DNA of 64,000 bases, from positions 246,773,666 to 246,837,665 of the forward strand of contig OY856188.1 of the NCBI GenBank assembly GCA_963693315.1, given 5' to 3'. A program made the translations under genes and the position numbers. The notes beneath the pieces were generated by a model. It had not been told where the DNA came from. It saw only the letters and a program-made list of their open reading frames with translations, and searched no databases. This stretch comes from Diogma glabrata (lineage: Eukaryota > Arthropoda > Insecta > Diptera > Cylindrotomidae). Every line of letters begins with the position of its first letter. Position 1 is the stretch's first letter. Positions 24,086 through 35,374 of this stretch are shown here, in pieces.

Positions 24086-24346
24086 TTGATAAACCTCGTC
24101 AGTAATAGCGGTTGTTATCATTGACTTCGCATAGCTATTAGCCTTACGGTAGAAATCGGCCTTTTCTTTAAAACCCTTTAATTGTGCTGCCGTAGCATCA
24201 GCTCCTAGCGGTTCTGGTTTTTGTAATTTCCCATCTATTACATCTAAAGCTCCATCGTGATAGTCAAGCAGGTCCCTAATTTTCCTCTTCCAAATTGGCC
24301 AATCTGACTCATCCTTCAATGGTTTGATATGTTTTGCTAAATCCAT
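24086..24346 (-). pseudogene. Copia gag, N-terminal part, inverted
   Basis: On the minus strand an ATG at 24346 starts MDLAKHIKPLKDESDWPIWK, typical of Copia-like Gag proteins (a Trp-x3-Lys/Arg-x3 motif near the start). The Gag-like sequence ends at about 24086 with ITDEVYQ. The following codons up to a stop near 24056 are antisense LTR. It is the portion missing from the plus-strand Copia, so the two pieces together probably come from one element or one family. Confidence 0.8.
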
Positions 24347-24417
24347 TTCTTATAGTTTAGCGGCTTAAAAATCTTTCAAAATATTTATTCTAATCTAAAC
24401 AGTGCACTTACTCGTGC

Positions 24418-24431
24418 CTGGACCCATAACC
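24418..24431 (-). promoter_or_regulatory. Copia-type primer-binding site
   Basis: GGTTATGGGTCCAG on the minus strand directly follows the LTR. It is nearly the sequence known for Drosophila copia (GGTTATGGGCCCAG), which pairs with an internal half of initiator methionine tRNA. It fixes the LTR boundary and orientation. Confidence 0.85.
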
Positions 24432-24565
24432 TATTAGATTTAAAAGACGACTGTCTGATAGAAAGATTTTTAATAGAATGAAAAAATACAATAAACAATA
24501 TGTTAAAATATCAAAGGAATGGATAACTTGATATTTTAATATAGAACACAATAATTACTTCAACA
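24432..24565 (-). repeat. Copia LTR (inverted, 134 bp)
   Basis: On the minus strand it begins TGTTGAAG and runs to just before a primer-binding site. Its first 53 bases repeat those at 24033-24085 on the plus strand with one clear base difference. The last two bases are TA, not the usual CA. The LTR is short for an insect Copia but complete as read. Confidence 0.75.
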
Positions 24566-24568
24566 ATC

Positions 24569-26404
24569 ACTTCGGTCTGGAAGACCTAAGTATTACATTC
24601 ATGAGCTCAAAGTGAGATTCTTACCCCCACTTTTTTTGGCATTTCTCGACGTTTTAGGACCTACTGATTCTAAAAAAGCAAAAAAAAAAAAATGTGTGTC
24701 TGTCTGCCGGCCGTCCGGCCGGCCGTCCGTCACAACCGACGAAATCTAGAAAACCGCTGAACGGATTTCAAAATTTTTTTTTTCTAAAAATAGGTTTACT
24801 CAATGGTAAGAGCTGAAAGGACGATGTGTTTGATAACTGTACCGGAAGTGGGTCAAAAAAATCGTCAAGTGTGTCAAAACAAGGTAATTTGCATATTTTT
24901 TGGTTAAAAATCGTTCATTTTAAGTGATTACGAATAGAAACATTGAACTTGGAGAAATCTTGATGGTCGGGATTGGTATGTGAGACCAAAATCTAGATTA
25001 TTGCATTAGAAGTTTGTCAAAAAAATGTTGTCAAGTGTGTCAAAAGAAAAATTTTTTTTTATTTAAATTTTTACCTAATTTTTTGGAAAAAAAATAAAAT
25101 TATTGTTTGTTTGAAATGAGTTTTATTATTATTATTGAGAATTATGGCATTATAAGTTTGTCAAAAAAATGTTGTCAAGTGTGTCAAAAGAGATATTTTT
25201 TTTTATTTTTACCCAATTTTTTGGAAAAAATAAAATTGTTTGAAATGAAATTTTATTATTATTACTGAGAATTATGGCATTATAAGTTTGTCAAAAAATA
25301 ATGTCAAGTGTGTCAAAAAATAATTTCATTTATTTTTTAGCCAATTTTTTGGAAAAAAAATGTAGCTGTTTTTATGACGTAAATATAATTGAAAATGAAG
25401 TTGGACATGGACATTTTTGAATTTGTTATAGTTTTTGAAATATTTTTGGAATTTTGAAAAAGTTTGTATTTTTGATTTTGTAATAATTTTTGAATTATTT
25501 TTAGAATTTCTGAAAAAGTTTTAATTTTTGATTTCGTAAGAATTTTTGGAATATTTTAAGAATTTTGAAAAATTTTTAATTTTTGATTTTATTATAATTT
25601 TTGGAATTTTGAAAAAATTTTCAACTTTTGATTTTGTAATAATTTTTGCAATATTTTTAGAATTTTGGAAAAAGTTTGCATTTTTAAGAATTTTTGGATT
25701 ATTATTGGAATTTAGAAAAAGTTTCAATATTTGATTTCATTCTAATTTTTGGAATATTTTTGGAATTTTGAAAAAGGTTTCAATTTTTGATTTTGTTATA
25801 ATTTTTGCAATATTTTTAGAATTTGGAAAAAAAATAGAATTTTTGAATTTTATATAGATATATATTTAGAATTTTGAAAAAAGCTTCATATTTTGATTTT
25901 GTAAGAATTTTTGGAATATTTTTAGAATTTTGAAAAATTTAAAATTTTTGATTTTATTATAATTTTGAAAAAAGTTTTAATTTTTGATTTTGTAATAATT
26001 TTTGCAATATTTTTAGAATTTTGGAAAAATTTGAATTTTTAAGAATTTTTGGAATATTATCGTAATTTAGAAAAAGTTTAAATATTTGATTTCATTCTAG
26101 TTTTTGGAATATTTTTGGCATTTTGAAAAAGTTTGATTTTATTTAATTTAACAAAATTTTTGGATTTGGATTATAATTTTCCGGCAACGTATTGATATTT
26201 CGTGTTAGTTTTGTAATAAGTTTTTAAACAGATATAAAAAATACTTGTACGTTAACAAAGAGTTATGTTTGATATACATCGCTGCCCAAAACTAAAAACC
26301 GTGTCCTCGTGAAAGTTTTTTGCCGAAAACTATATCAAAATCCTTTACCCAGACCGAAGTCTTGATATCTCAGAGCTGTGAGATTTCAGCCCCTCCATAT
26401 TTTT
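24569..26404 (+). mobile_element. R24 interspersed repeat, copy 1
   Basis: An AT-rich, apparently non-coding element seen four times in the window. It begins ACTTCGGTCTG and ends near CCCCTCCATATTTTT, with the inverse motif CAGACCGAAGT 40-50 bp inside the right end. Internally it has (i) about three ~110-150-bp units containing AAGTTTGTCAAAAA and GTCAAGTGTGTCAAAA (25014-25320) and (ii) many ~60-bp units of the form GGAATATTTTTAGAATTTTG (25430-26160). There is no transposase. Its left end directly abuts the inverted Copia LTR. I think it is a non-autonomous DNA element, but the superfamily is not clear. Confidence 0.75.
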
Positions 26405-28520
26405 AAGTTAGATTGATTTTTACATAATTTTTTTATATATGTAGGAAGACAAAATTTGGCGTTTACAGCTAGTTACACGGAGAAGCCGACCGTTTTAGAT
26501 CGACTTTATGCTTGGCACACACGTGAAATAAAAAATAATCATTTTCTTAGAAAAGTTTTAAACTACTAAATTTTAGAACAGGGTGGACTGACAAATTTCT
26601 GCAATTTCAAATCCTAAGTAGCTTTGATATCAAAAACTAACAGCAAATTTTTTTTATTAAACTGTTAAAAATATTATGAATTAAAATTTTTAAAGATGGC
26701 GCTTTTGTAATTTATCAAAAATGGTGAGGTTCAGTCCGGATCACAATTTGCATCTAAAACTATAACTTTTAAACTTAGATGCACATTTTCAAAAATCAAT
26801 ACCTGTGAAACAAAAAATTCTTCAATTCGAATTCAAAGTCATCCTAAGTTTTATTTTCCAGAAAACTTTCGGACCACCCTGTTATTGTATCTTTAAGTAA
26901 ACTGAATCTTTAAGTTATTTTTTATTTCATCTGTACTATTCATATGAGAAATTGGATCAGAAGCGGTTCGGTTTTTGCGTCGTCCGCCACTCGAATTTCA
27001 TCTAATGCTTTTGGTATATGTGGTATGCTGGTGTCTTATCTGTTACGTTTACAATTCTATTTAAATCCAGTTTATTGAGCATTCTAACGTATTCGTTCAC
27101 ATGTAGCTCAGGTTTCTTAATCTTGAGATGTAATTGTCATTTTAAATTTCATAAAAATTACTATCCATTACTTCTTTGAAAGTTTGATATAGAAAAAAAG
27201 ATGTTATCCTTCATCATTGGTATCTACCTGCATGTGACTTGTGAAAACAAAATCTAAAATTTTGAAGTAGGCAATACTATCACTAACCTACTACAACATT
27301 CATATTTTGAAAAAGTTTTTGATTTAATTGTTGAAAGTAGTTGCAAACTATTATTCTTTTTGTGTGGATGATCAAGTCATGAGTTTAGTTTGGTTCTAAG
27401 CGTACGTCAACTTAATCTTTTTATTGTGAATTGAATTAGGCAACCTTCAATATTTTTTTCTTTTATGACGGTCTAGTGATCACAACGATAAATAAGCCCT
27501 GATAATGATGCTAACCGTAGAATTTTTAACAAATTAGTTTGGCTTTAGAAGAGTGATTTATGACAAGTAATACTTTGATTATATGATTGGTAACGCGTTC
27601 TTTTGTTTGATAGTTATTTTCTGTTTTTTGAGAAATGATTGCAAATATACCTGACAGCTTGCGTTGATACTGTTTAGAGAGCTCACTTTAAATATGGTTT
27701 AAGTTGATGTTTTCAGGAAGAGCAAAATAAAACCAATGTAAGCTATTGTTTAAAATTAGGTAAACTTTGTTGTTTACAAAAACAGAATTTGTTCTAAAAG
27801 CTCCAAAGCTTTGACGGGAAAATATATTATATTATTATTTCATATCCAATGAAGTGTAACGGATACTTGAATAGAAAAAAAACTAAAACTTTTATCAAAA
27901 CATGAGATCATAACAATAAAAGTTATAACATGTTGAATGTAAATATATTTCGTATTATATCGCATGTATTCTAACATATTACAATAGAGCAAAAACAATA
28001 ATACCACAACCACCAAATTATGGACTTGGATAATTTTTTTATACATAAATTTTTATATAGTTATGTTATGTATCTTGATCTCATTACATAAAATCATAAC
28101 CTTTATTTGTTTGAATGTTTGAAAATTTATGAGCTGGAATTTTTATTATCGCAACTTTGGTTATAAGATTTATTAACTAGGTGTGGAGGGATGGATCGAT
28201 TTGATATGCTAGAAAATTGTTTAAGTATCGTTTTTATTTTAATCAAAAATTGAGATCTGTTAATCAAAAACTTGGAATTTGGGGTTGGGAACAATTAGTT
28301 TCCTGAAACCATTCATTTGCTTCCCAAAAATAATATAAGTTTTCACGATTAAGCATGTCTCGAAAACAAATCATTCGATTTTCACCCATTAGGGACGGAC
28401 CAATAGTACTAAAAATGGTTTAAATTTGTTGCTGAGGTTGAACAGTTGACTACGTTAAATATTCTGTGCATGTCATGTCTTAGTTTACGGTAAATTGTCG
28501 ACAAAATAAGTTAATTTTAA
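26405..28520. other. AT-rich intergenic sequence, no gene seen
   Basis: No recognisable coding sequence, array or RNA gene in about 2.1 kb. Confidence 0.5.
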
Positions 28521-28524
28521 ATGA

Positions 28525-29328
28525 TTATAGGCAGCGAAATTGAATTGAAGTATAATGTTTGTGATGGTGTGGCCGGTTAGTCGAGAGATGTACTAAAAGT
28601 CTAGAAACTACAACCAAATATTTTGCAGTGGTTGGCATTGGCGTTCTTTGGATAGATATTCCAATGAGCCTGTTAACATTAAAGCTAAATCGGGGTAGCT
28701 TCAAGATAACTGGACATATGGTTCTGCTATTTGATCTGGTTCGTTCCGCAAAGTGGATCAATTTTTGGTTTCCATAGCTGGTGAAAAAAATATCAGTGGC
28801 ATTTTATTTGAGTTGAAAGGGTTAAGAGGGTTTCTAAGAGTTGAGAGGATTTTGTTAGTTTTCAGAAGTAAAGATGTAAGACTTATTGGTCTGTATGATT
28901 TGGCCTCGTTTGATTTCTTTGCTGGCTTGGGTATGAATACTACTCTACCTTCTCTCCATATCTGAGGAATGTACGCATGACTAAAACTTGCTATAAACAA
29001 ACGCTCGTGGTACGAAAGAATGGTAGTTAAACCTTTTTGCATTTGAACGGTCCGAACGATTTGATTGCTCACATCGTTTTGTTGGGGTAAATTATTCTGT
29101 TGGCTAGTTGGTCTGAATGCTTTCTAATTTCAGGATCCAATTAACCATAGTTTGGTACATTTTCCTCTTCCGAGCTCACGCATGTAGGACTCGGGAAGTA
29201 GGTCTGTCATGGTATTTTTAACCGCAGCTGTTAATGTAGGTACCGTCCAGCCCACAGATTGCACCCAGAGGGTTTGCGTGATCAGACGCAAGCAATTTTT
29301 GGAGTTGAGCTGCAGCCGGTAGAGTGTC
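28525..29328 (-). pseudogene. R1-like LINE, reverse transcriptase part (3' of the Gypsy insertion)
   Basis: On the minus strand, after a linker (WVQSVGWTVPTLTAAVKN, about 29,230) comes a clear reverse transcriptase segment, AYIPQIWREGRVVFIPKPAK then SNEAKSYRPISLTSLLLKT (about 28,850-28,990). This is the pattern of R1/LOA/I-type LINEs. Sequence downstream of 28,770 loses homology. It continues the LINE sequence found right of the Gypsy at 35,375; the two halves share the 4-bp duplication TGTC. Stops and frameshifts show it is dead. Confidence 0.8.
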
Positions 29329-29655
29329 TGTAGGACCTTAGGTTTTACACTCCTGTAAAGCATATTTTGTGTGTGTGGTAAACAAATGAAAATAAATGTA
29401 GTTGTACCAGCTGATTATAAAAATTAAAAATAACATTATAATTTTTCTCTTTAAAAAGTATTATTAATCAGATCTTGTGTTAACGTTGTCTGAACAACAC
29501 AAATTAATTTTGTTAATTATAAATTATATTAAAATAATTATTGTGAAAATAAAAGTTATTCTGTTTCAATATAAAATTCTGTGTCAGAGTTTTTCTTGAG
29601 TATCACATCAGTGATTTAATAAATATAGTTTTTGTGACCTAATATTAAAACTATA
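29329..29655 (+). repeat. Gypsy 5' LTR (327 bp)
   Basis: Starts TGTAGGACC and ends AAAACTATA. It carries the element's promoter and, at the 3' LTR, the polyadenylation signal. AATAAA-type motifs (TTTAATAAATATAG) lie about 40 bp before the end. I found no difference from the 3' LTR. Confidence 0.95.
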
Positions 29656-29657
29656 AA

Positions 29658-29668
29658 TGGTGACCCCG
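29658..29668 (+). promoter_or_regulatory. Gypsy primer-binding site (tRNA-Trp type)
   Basis: TGGTGACCCCG lies two bases after the 5' LTR. It is complementary to the 3' end of animal tRNA-Trp (…CGGGGUCACCA), the primer reported for CsRn1-type Gypsy elements. Confidence 0.85.
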
Positions 29669-30879
29669 TTATTTGGACAACATTGCAGAAAAATAGGAGA
29701 AAATTTTACAAAACGTTGTAATTTGGAGCCTGGCACGTTTAAATTATAAAAAAAACGTGCCAGGATAAAAGTAAGTACCCAACAAAATAACATTTTGTAC
29801 TTATTGAAACAAAGCCGCATAGTAACAATATTTTTCTTTTGGTGTGCTTATTTTGTTTTGGCGGTGACACAACAATTCATCAAAAACCCGCGCAATTGGG
29901 AAATCTATGGCTACTGTACTTTGATAAAAACAACGGCATTATAAACAAAAAAAAGCAACACACAATTCCTAAATAAAAATTAGCGGCCGTTTTGAATTTA
30001 ATCAAAAATAGTTTAAGAAGATCAACTATTTAATTACAACAATAACAACGTTGGAATCAACAAATAAAATCGTTAAAAGAAATAAAAAATCATTCAATCA
30101 AATCAACAGCAACAGAAATAAGAAAACAATAATACAAGCAAAATTTCAACTTCTGAATAATCAAGACCATCAAGACCATCAAGACATCAATTATTTTATT
30201 AAAATTAAGAAAATTATTTTAAGCGGGTGAGTACAATTGCATTGTTTTGATTATATTTCTTGGTTGCCACACACATATTCGATTGAATTCTAAATAAATT
30301 TGTATTTTATGAAGTTTTATTTTTTATTATATCATTTTTTTTATTGCAATATTTTTCAAAAAAAAAGGTTTTGCGGGATTATTTTATTACTTGGTATTTT
30401 GGTAATGAATAATAATTTATATTTGGTTGTTTAAAGAAGTAACGGAATGTAGATTGATCGATAAATATTTTTTTTATTTTTATTTCGAAAATAAGTTGCG
30501 TCATTGATTTTACTGTCACTAATAAATTAGTGTTAACAATAAATATTTCTTAGTTGATTAACTAAAGGAATATGTTTTGAAAAAGAGTGGTTTATGAAAA
30601 CCAATAAACTTTGATATTTGTTGGTGAATATAAATGCAAATAATACATATATACGGAAATTATTCTGTAATTATACACGGAAATTAATTTGAATAAAACT
30701 TTTACATCATTTGTTTTGCGTCATATTTATTTTTTTATTGGATTTGCTTTCTTGGGAAAATCGGTTGCGAATTTATTGGCATATACTTTTGTATATAGAT
30801 ATTTTTTATAAATATTATTTTCGATTACCAGCGCAATTAATTGAATTTTAATTGATTTTATTTCATACTTAAATCGTAA
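29669..30879 (+). other. Gypsy leader between primer site and gag
   Basis: About 1.2 kb of AT-rich untranslated leader, long for a Gypsy element. It holds no ORF. At 30165-30190 it contains a short ACCATCAAG-type repeat similar in motif to the 7-10.8 kb satellite. RNA packaging signals would be expected here but cannot be read by eye. Confidence 0.6.
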
Positions 30880-31890
30880 ATGGAATCAGATCGCGAATCA
30901 GATTCCGAATTAAACCAAAAAAGGGATAAAACAACGCGTTCCGGTGCAAAATTTGGCAAAGTATCCATAGATCAGCCATCTAAATCAGAAACTCAACCGG
31001 AATCTGACTCTTCTAGTAAAATATCTGCAATGGCAAATACTTTAACACCACTTCCGGATTTCATCGAATCCGATCCAAGCCTTTGGTTCTTGCAAGTGGA
31101 AAACATTTTTGCTTCAAGGGACATAACAGACGACAAATTGAAATACGCTGCTGTTTTAGCTGCCCTTAAGCCTCGGGTGTTATCCCTTATTCGTAATATA
31201 TTACTACATCCCCCAACGACAGATTTTTACAATAAATTGAAGACTGAAATAATCAGTCATTTAACACATACTGAACAAGAGCGGATCGAAAAACTTCTTC
31301 AAACCGTAGAAATGGGGAACCAAAAACCCTCAAGTTTCTACGACCAGCTACTGCGGATAGCTGGTGATTCCTCCGCGGTAAATCCAGAGCTTGTTAAAAA
31401 GCTTTGGATCGCTCGCTTACCAATTAGTGTAAAGCCTGTTGTCGTCTCAATTGAAAGTGACGACATTCAAGATCTCCTGCCTATCGCGGACAGAGTTTGG
31501 GAAGCAGTACGCGATCCCATCACCCCTTCTTGTGGTAAAATTGATCGTTCCTCAATCTATTGGGTTAATAAACCATCAACATCAACAGGAAATTATCAAA
31601 AACCACAAAGTTCGCTTGAGAAGATGGTTGAACAATTGACCACTTCTCTAAATCAAATGAGATCTCGCCTAGATCGTTGGGAAAATACCAACAATCAGGC
31701 CAGGAGATCACCGCAAACCTCTAGATACTCGTCATTTCGACGCAGCACTAGCAGATCTAGAGGTAGATCACCTTCGTTCGGTAACCTTTGTTGGTTCCAC
31801 CGAAAATTTGGACCAAGGGCTAAACGATGTGTAGGAAAATGTTCCTACAAATCATCTAGCCCTACTGAAACACCAAATTCGGGAAACTAA
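30880..31890 (+). CDS. gag: Gypsy Gag polyprotein
   Basis: A 336-residue structural protein. The first 50 residues are charged and low in complexity. The capsid-like core follows ([20 protein letters not shown] near 61, then helices to about 220), then a basic Arg/Ser-rich segment (about 280-300). The C-terminal zinc box is C304-x2-H307-x9-C317-x3-C321, the CHCC arrangement of the CsRn1 clade instead of the usual CCHC knuckle. It should assemble particles and package element RNA. The ATG at 30880 is the first in frame. Its stop codon at 31888 directly follows a GGGAAAC heptamer, so part of translation probably shifts -1 into pol. No interruptions. Confidence 0.93.
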   Translation: MESDRESDSELNQKRDKTTRSGAKFGKVSIDQPSKSETQPESDSSSKISAMANTLTPLPDFIESDPSLWFLQVENIFASRDITDDKLKYAAVLAALKPRVLSLIRNILLHPPTTDFYNKLKTEIISHLTHTEQERIEKLLQTVEMGNQKPSSFYDQLLRIAGDSSAVNPELVKKLWIARLPISVKPVVVSIESDDIQDLLPIADRVWEAVRDPITPSCGKIDRSSIYWVNKPSTSTGNYQKPQSSLEKMVEQLTTSLNQMRSRLDRWENTNNQARRSPQTSRYSSFRRSTSRSRGRSPSFGNLCWFHRKFGPRAKRCVGKCSYKSSSPTETPNSGN

Positions 31891-34800
31891 TAAGTCCCAA
31901 CGTAAATGCGGCTAACGCTGGGATACAGACATCAAGCCGTCTGTTCGTCCGGTGCAAAAACACCAAACTTCAATTCCTCATCGACACGGGAGCTGACGTA
32001 TCAGTAATCCCATGTCGAACTTTTTCGAATTTAGTTCAAGACGAACACAATGTCCTCACAGCCGCCAATGGATCTCAGATTCACACTTATGGTTCTAAAT
32101 TAATGAACTTAGATTTGGGTCTCCGCAGAGAATTACGACACTCATTTGTCGTAGCGTCAGTTAGTAAACCTATTATAGGTGCTGACTTTCTGACTAAATT
32201 TGGTTTAATAGTCGACCTCAAGCGCAAGCGCTTGCTCGATTCAACCACAAACTTAGTAGTGAATACTATTTCGTGTTTAGATAACACGCCATCACTACGT
32301 TTGTTTAACGTTCAGGGAATCTATGGAGATATCCTTTCAGATTTCCCTACCCTTACACAGGAGCCCAAATTCAATGCCCCAGTCAAACACACCGTGGTAC
32401 ACAAAATTATTACAGTAGGACAACTACCTTTTTCACGACCACGGCGACTGGAGGCTACCAAGTTCAAAATAGCCAAAGATGAATTTTCACACATGGCACA
32501 GTTAGGATTGATTAGACCTTCCTCATCTTGTGTTTCATCTCCACTGCATTTAGTTCCGAAGAAAGAGCCAAATGACTGGAGACCGTGCGGGGATTATCGA
32601 CGTTTGAACGATGTTACCATTCCAGATCGATACCCAATACCACACATACAGGATTTTTCCATGCATCTTAACGGATGCAATGTGTTTTCAAAAATCGATC
32701 TTGTCCGTGCTTACCATCAAATCCCAGTTGCTGCGGAAGACATACACAAAACAGCGATTACAGTCCCTTTTGGTCTCTTTGAATTCCTTAGAATGCCTTA
32801 TGGTCTGAGAAACGCAGCTCAGATTTTTCAGCGTTTTATGGACGAAGTGGTCAAAGGACTTGACTTCGTTTTTGTGTATATTGACGACGTTTTGGTGGCA
32901 AGCAAATCCTCTGAGGAACACCAAAAACATTTACGCCTACTTTTTCAAAGATTCACTGATTATGATATTAAAATCAAACTTTCTAAGTGCGTATTTGGTG
33001 TACATTCTCTTGATTTTTTAAGCCATGAAATCACAAAGGATGGAATAAAACCCTCCCCAGATCGAATCATGGCAATCCAAGATTTTCCTCAGCCATCATC
33101 AGTTCGACAAGTTCAACGATTTGTGGGTATGGTAAATTATTACCATAGATTTATACCACACTTAGCCGAACTAATAGCTCCACTTCACGGCTACCTCGCT
33201 GAACTAGCCAAGATTAAAAAAAAGTCAGCTTTTATCTGGCCTCTCCAATGCAGTACAGCCGTTGACCAAGTCAAACTGGCGCTTGTAAACTGCACACTCT
33301 TGGCTCATCCGTTACAAAATGCAAGCTTTTGTATCAAAACGGATGCTTCAGGTACTGCAACAGGGGGATGGAAAGGATGTTGGCAACCCTTAGGATTTTT
33401 CTCTAAAAAGCTCTCGCCTGCAGAGCAAAAATATTCTACCTTTGACCGCGAGTTATTAGCTATTTTCTTAGCTGTTAAACATTTTCGTTACTTTATAGAA
33501 GGTCGTTTGTTCACAGTGTTCACTGACCACAAACCTCTGGTAACATCAATCGCCTCAAAGACAGAGAGAAGTCCTCGCCAGGCACGTCATTTGGATTTTA
33601 TTTCCCAGTTCACAACAGATATTCGGCACATCTCTGGTACGGATAATGTAGTGGCTGATACACTTTCACGAACTGAGGAAATGGCTATCAATTTTACTGG
33701 GCTGAATGTTGATAAACTCATCGAACTTCAAGAGTCCGATTCAGAACTCACCAGCCTAATTCAACAACCTAAAATTGTAGGATCTAAGCGTAAGTTAGAA
33801 CCTATCTCAACCAATCATTCTGCAAAACCGATTTGGTGCGAGACTTCGACTAACGTATTACGTCCATATATACCTGAGCCCCTGAGACGTTCAGTTTTCG
33901 ATTCGCTACACAATCTTTCCCATCCTGGAACAAGAGCATCGCGAAAAATGGTCACAAAACGATACTTCTGGCCGTCAATGAATGTAGACGTTGGCTTTTG
34001 GTCTAAGACATGCTTACCATGTCAAAGATCCAAGGTCCACCGTCACACTCATTCCGAATTCGGACAAATTCCTCTTCCCACGGCCAGATTTGAACACATA
34101 CACATGGATTTGGTAGGACCTTTACCACCTTCTCACGGATATCGTTATATCCTGACGACCATTGATCGTTTCACCCGATGGCCTGAAGCCATACCCTTAG
34201 AAGATGGAACAGCTGAAACAGTTGCAAGAGCCTTCGTTACAAATCATATATCTAGATTTGGTGTGCCGTTAAATATAACTTCCGATCGCGGAGCGAATTT
34301 CGAATCGAAGTTATTTCAAGAACTGATGAACATCATTGGTTCTCAAAGACTACGGACGACGGCTTACAACCCTAAAGCCAATGGAATAGTCGAACGATTC
34401 CACCGACAGCTAAAATCATCTCTAAAAGCTCATGGAAATACCATAAATTGGAGTGATACACTCCCCATCGTCATGCTCGGCATTCGGAGTTCGGTCAAAG
34501 CTGACCTAGGTTGTACTCCTGCGGATCTTGTCTACGGACAAAGCCTGAAGATCCCTGGAGAACTATTCATACAACCACAGGATTCGCATCCAGTTGAACC
34601 ATCGGATCTGGTTGAACATCTAAAGCAATGGATGCAATCCTTAATCCCGAAAGATACCCGGAAGGATCCTCAAAAGAACATTTACATTCCGAAAGATCTC
34701 ACGGAATGCGACTTCGTTTTCATCAGGGTGGATAAAGTTAAAACAGGCTTATCTCCACCATATGAGGGTCCATACAAAGTAATCAGGCGTTTCCGGAAGA

Positions 34801-34928
34801 GTTTTATTATTGAAATAAAGGGTAAGAACATTTCTATTTCAATCGACAGACTCAAACCAGCCCACATGACTGACGAGATTGTTTTTAAGCCAAAACTAAG
34901 AAAAGTCAGGTTTCGGTTTCCTCAATAA
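31869..34928 (+). CDS. pol: Gypsy Pol polyprotein (protease, RT, RNase H, integrase)
   Basis: An open frame of about 1,019 codons in the -1 frame relative to gag. It opens at 31869, overlaps gag by 22 bases and is probably entered by frameshifting at 31881-31887, so the first internal Met (32103) is unlikely to be the start. Protease: [10 protein letters not shown] (DTG at 31983). Reverse transcriptase: [23 protein letters not shown] (32875-32900). RNase H: TDASG, DRELLA and TDHKPL residues. Integrase: H-H-C-C zinc finger (SHPGTR… CLPC) and D-D-E core ([23 protein letters not shown]). Every catalytic residue expected for Ty3/Gypsy is visible. No chromodomain or env was found. The product would copy and integrate the element. 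Confidence 0.95.
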   Translation, partial: NTKFGKLISPNVNAANAGIQTSSRLFVRCKNTKLQFLIDTGADVSVIPCRTFSNLVQDEHNVLTAANGSQIHTYGSKLMNLDLGLRRELRHSFVVASVSKPIIGADFLTKFGLIVDLKRKRLLDSTTNLVVNTISCLDNTPSLRLFNVQGIYGDILSDFPTLTQEPKFNAPVKHTVVHKIITVGQLPFSRPRRLEATKFKIAKDEFSHMAQLGLIRPSSSCVSSPLHLVPKKEPNDWRPCGDYRRLNDVTIPDRYPIPHIQDFSMHLNGCNVFSKIDLVRAYHQIPVAAEDIHKTAITVPFGLFEFLRMPYGLRNAAQIFQRFMDEVVKGLDFVFVYIDDVLVASKSSEEHQKHLRLLFQRFTDYDIKIKLSKCVFGVHSLDFLSHEITKDGIKPSPDRIMAIQDFPQPSSVRQVQRFVGMVNYYHRFIPHLAELIAPLHGYLAELAKIKKKSAFIWPLQCSTAVDQVKLALVNCTLLAHPLQNASFCIKTDASGTATGGWKGCWQPLGFFSKKLSPAEQKYSTFDRELLAIFLAVKHFRYFIEGRLFTVFTDHKPLVTSIASKTERSPRQARHLDFISQFTTDIRHISGTDNVVADTLSRTEEMAINFTGLNVDKLIELQESDSELTSLIQQPKIVGSKRKLEPISTNHSAKPIWCETSTNVLRPYIPEPLRRSVFDSLHNLSHPGTRASRKMVTKRYFWPSMNVDVGFWSKTCLPCQRSKVHRHTHSEFGQIPLPTARFEHIHMDLVGPLPPSHGYRYILTTIDRFTRWPEAIPLEDGTAETVARAFVTNHISRFGVPLNITSDRGANFESKLFQELMNIIGSQRLRTTAYNPKANGIVERFHRQLKSSLKAHGNTINWSDTLPIVMLGIRSSVKADLGCTPADLVYGQSLKIPGELFIQPQDSHPVEPSDLVEHLKQWMQSLIPKDTRKDPQKNIYIPKDLTECDFVFIRVDKVKTGLSPPYEGPYKVIRRFRKSFIIEIKGKNISISIDRLKPAHMTDEIVFKPKLRKVRFRFPQ
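31881..31923 (+). promoter_or_regulatory. Probable -1 ribosomal frameshift signal of the Gypsy element
   Basis: The heptamer G GGA AAC (31881-31887, spaced in the gag frame) fits X-XXY-YYZ and is followed at once by the gag stop TAA. Seven bases later a stem begins. Positions 31895-31899 (TCCCA) pair with 31919-31923 (TGGGA), and after one mismatch CG (31901-31902) pairs with CG (31916-31917); the loop is 13 nt. Slippage by -1 on the heptamer enters the pol frame exactly. Heptamer, spacing and structure are all as known for -1 frameshifting. Confidence 0.85.
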
Positions 34929-35019
34929 TCTTTAACTATTATTTCATTGTTACTTCTTTTTCAATTTCAGCATAAATATAGTTTTTTTTGTTCTCAATCA
35001 AAATACATATATATTTTTT

Positions 35020-35047
35020 TTTTTTTTTTTCCAAAGGAGGGGAGTCC
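35020..35047 (+). promoter_or_regulatory. Gypsy polypurine tract region
   Basis: After a long T run, CCAAAGGAGGGGAGTCC leads into the 3' LTR at 35048. The AAAGGAGGGGAG core is a normal polypurine tract for plus-strand DNA priming, although four non-purine-type bases (GTCC) separate it from the LTR. Confidence 0.75.
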
Positions 35048-35374
35048 TGTAGGACCTTAGGTTTTACACTCCTGTAAAGCATATTTTGTGTGTGTGGTAA
35101 ACAAATGAAAATAAATGTAGTTGTACCAGCTGATTATAAAAATTAAAAATAACATTATAATTTTTCTCTTTAAAAAGTATTATTAATCAGATCTTGTGTT
35201 AACGTTGTCTGAACAACACAAATTAATTTTGTTAATTATAAATTATATTAAAATAATTATTGTGAAAATAAAAGTTATTCTGTTTCAATATAAAATTCTG
35301 TGTCAGAGTTTTTCTTGAGTATCACATCAGTGATTTAATAAATATAGTTTTTGTGACCTAATATTAAAACTATA
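35048..35374 (+). repeat. Gypsy 3' LTR (327 bp)
   Basis: Same length and, as far as I can read, same sequence as the 5' LTR. Followed by TGTC, the target duplication. Confidence 0.95.

Noticed and set aside
25521..25734. Asn/Lys- and Phe/Ile-rich ORFs in R24
   Set aside because: Low-complexity frames from the ~60-bp AT-rich tandem array; other R24 copies do not keep them.
32087..32930. Minus-strand ORFs inside Gypsy pol
   Set aside because: Antisense shadows of an intact, motif-complete pol frame.
34929..35047. env gene downstream of Gypsy pol
   Set aside because: Only 120 bp separates the pol stop from the 3' LTR, with no open frame.
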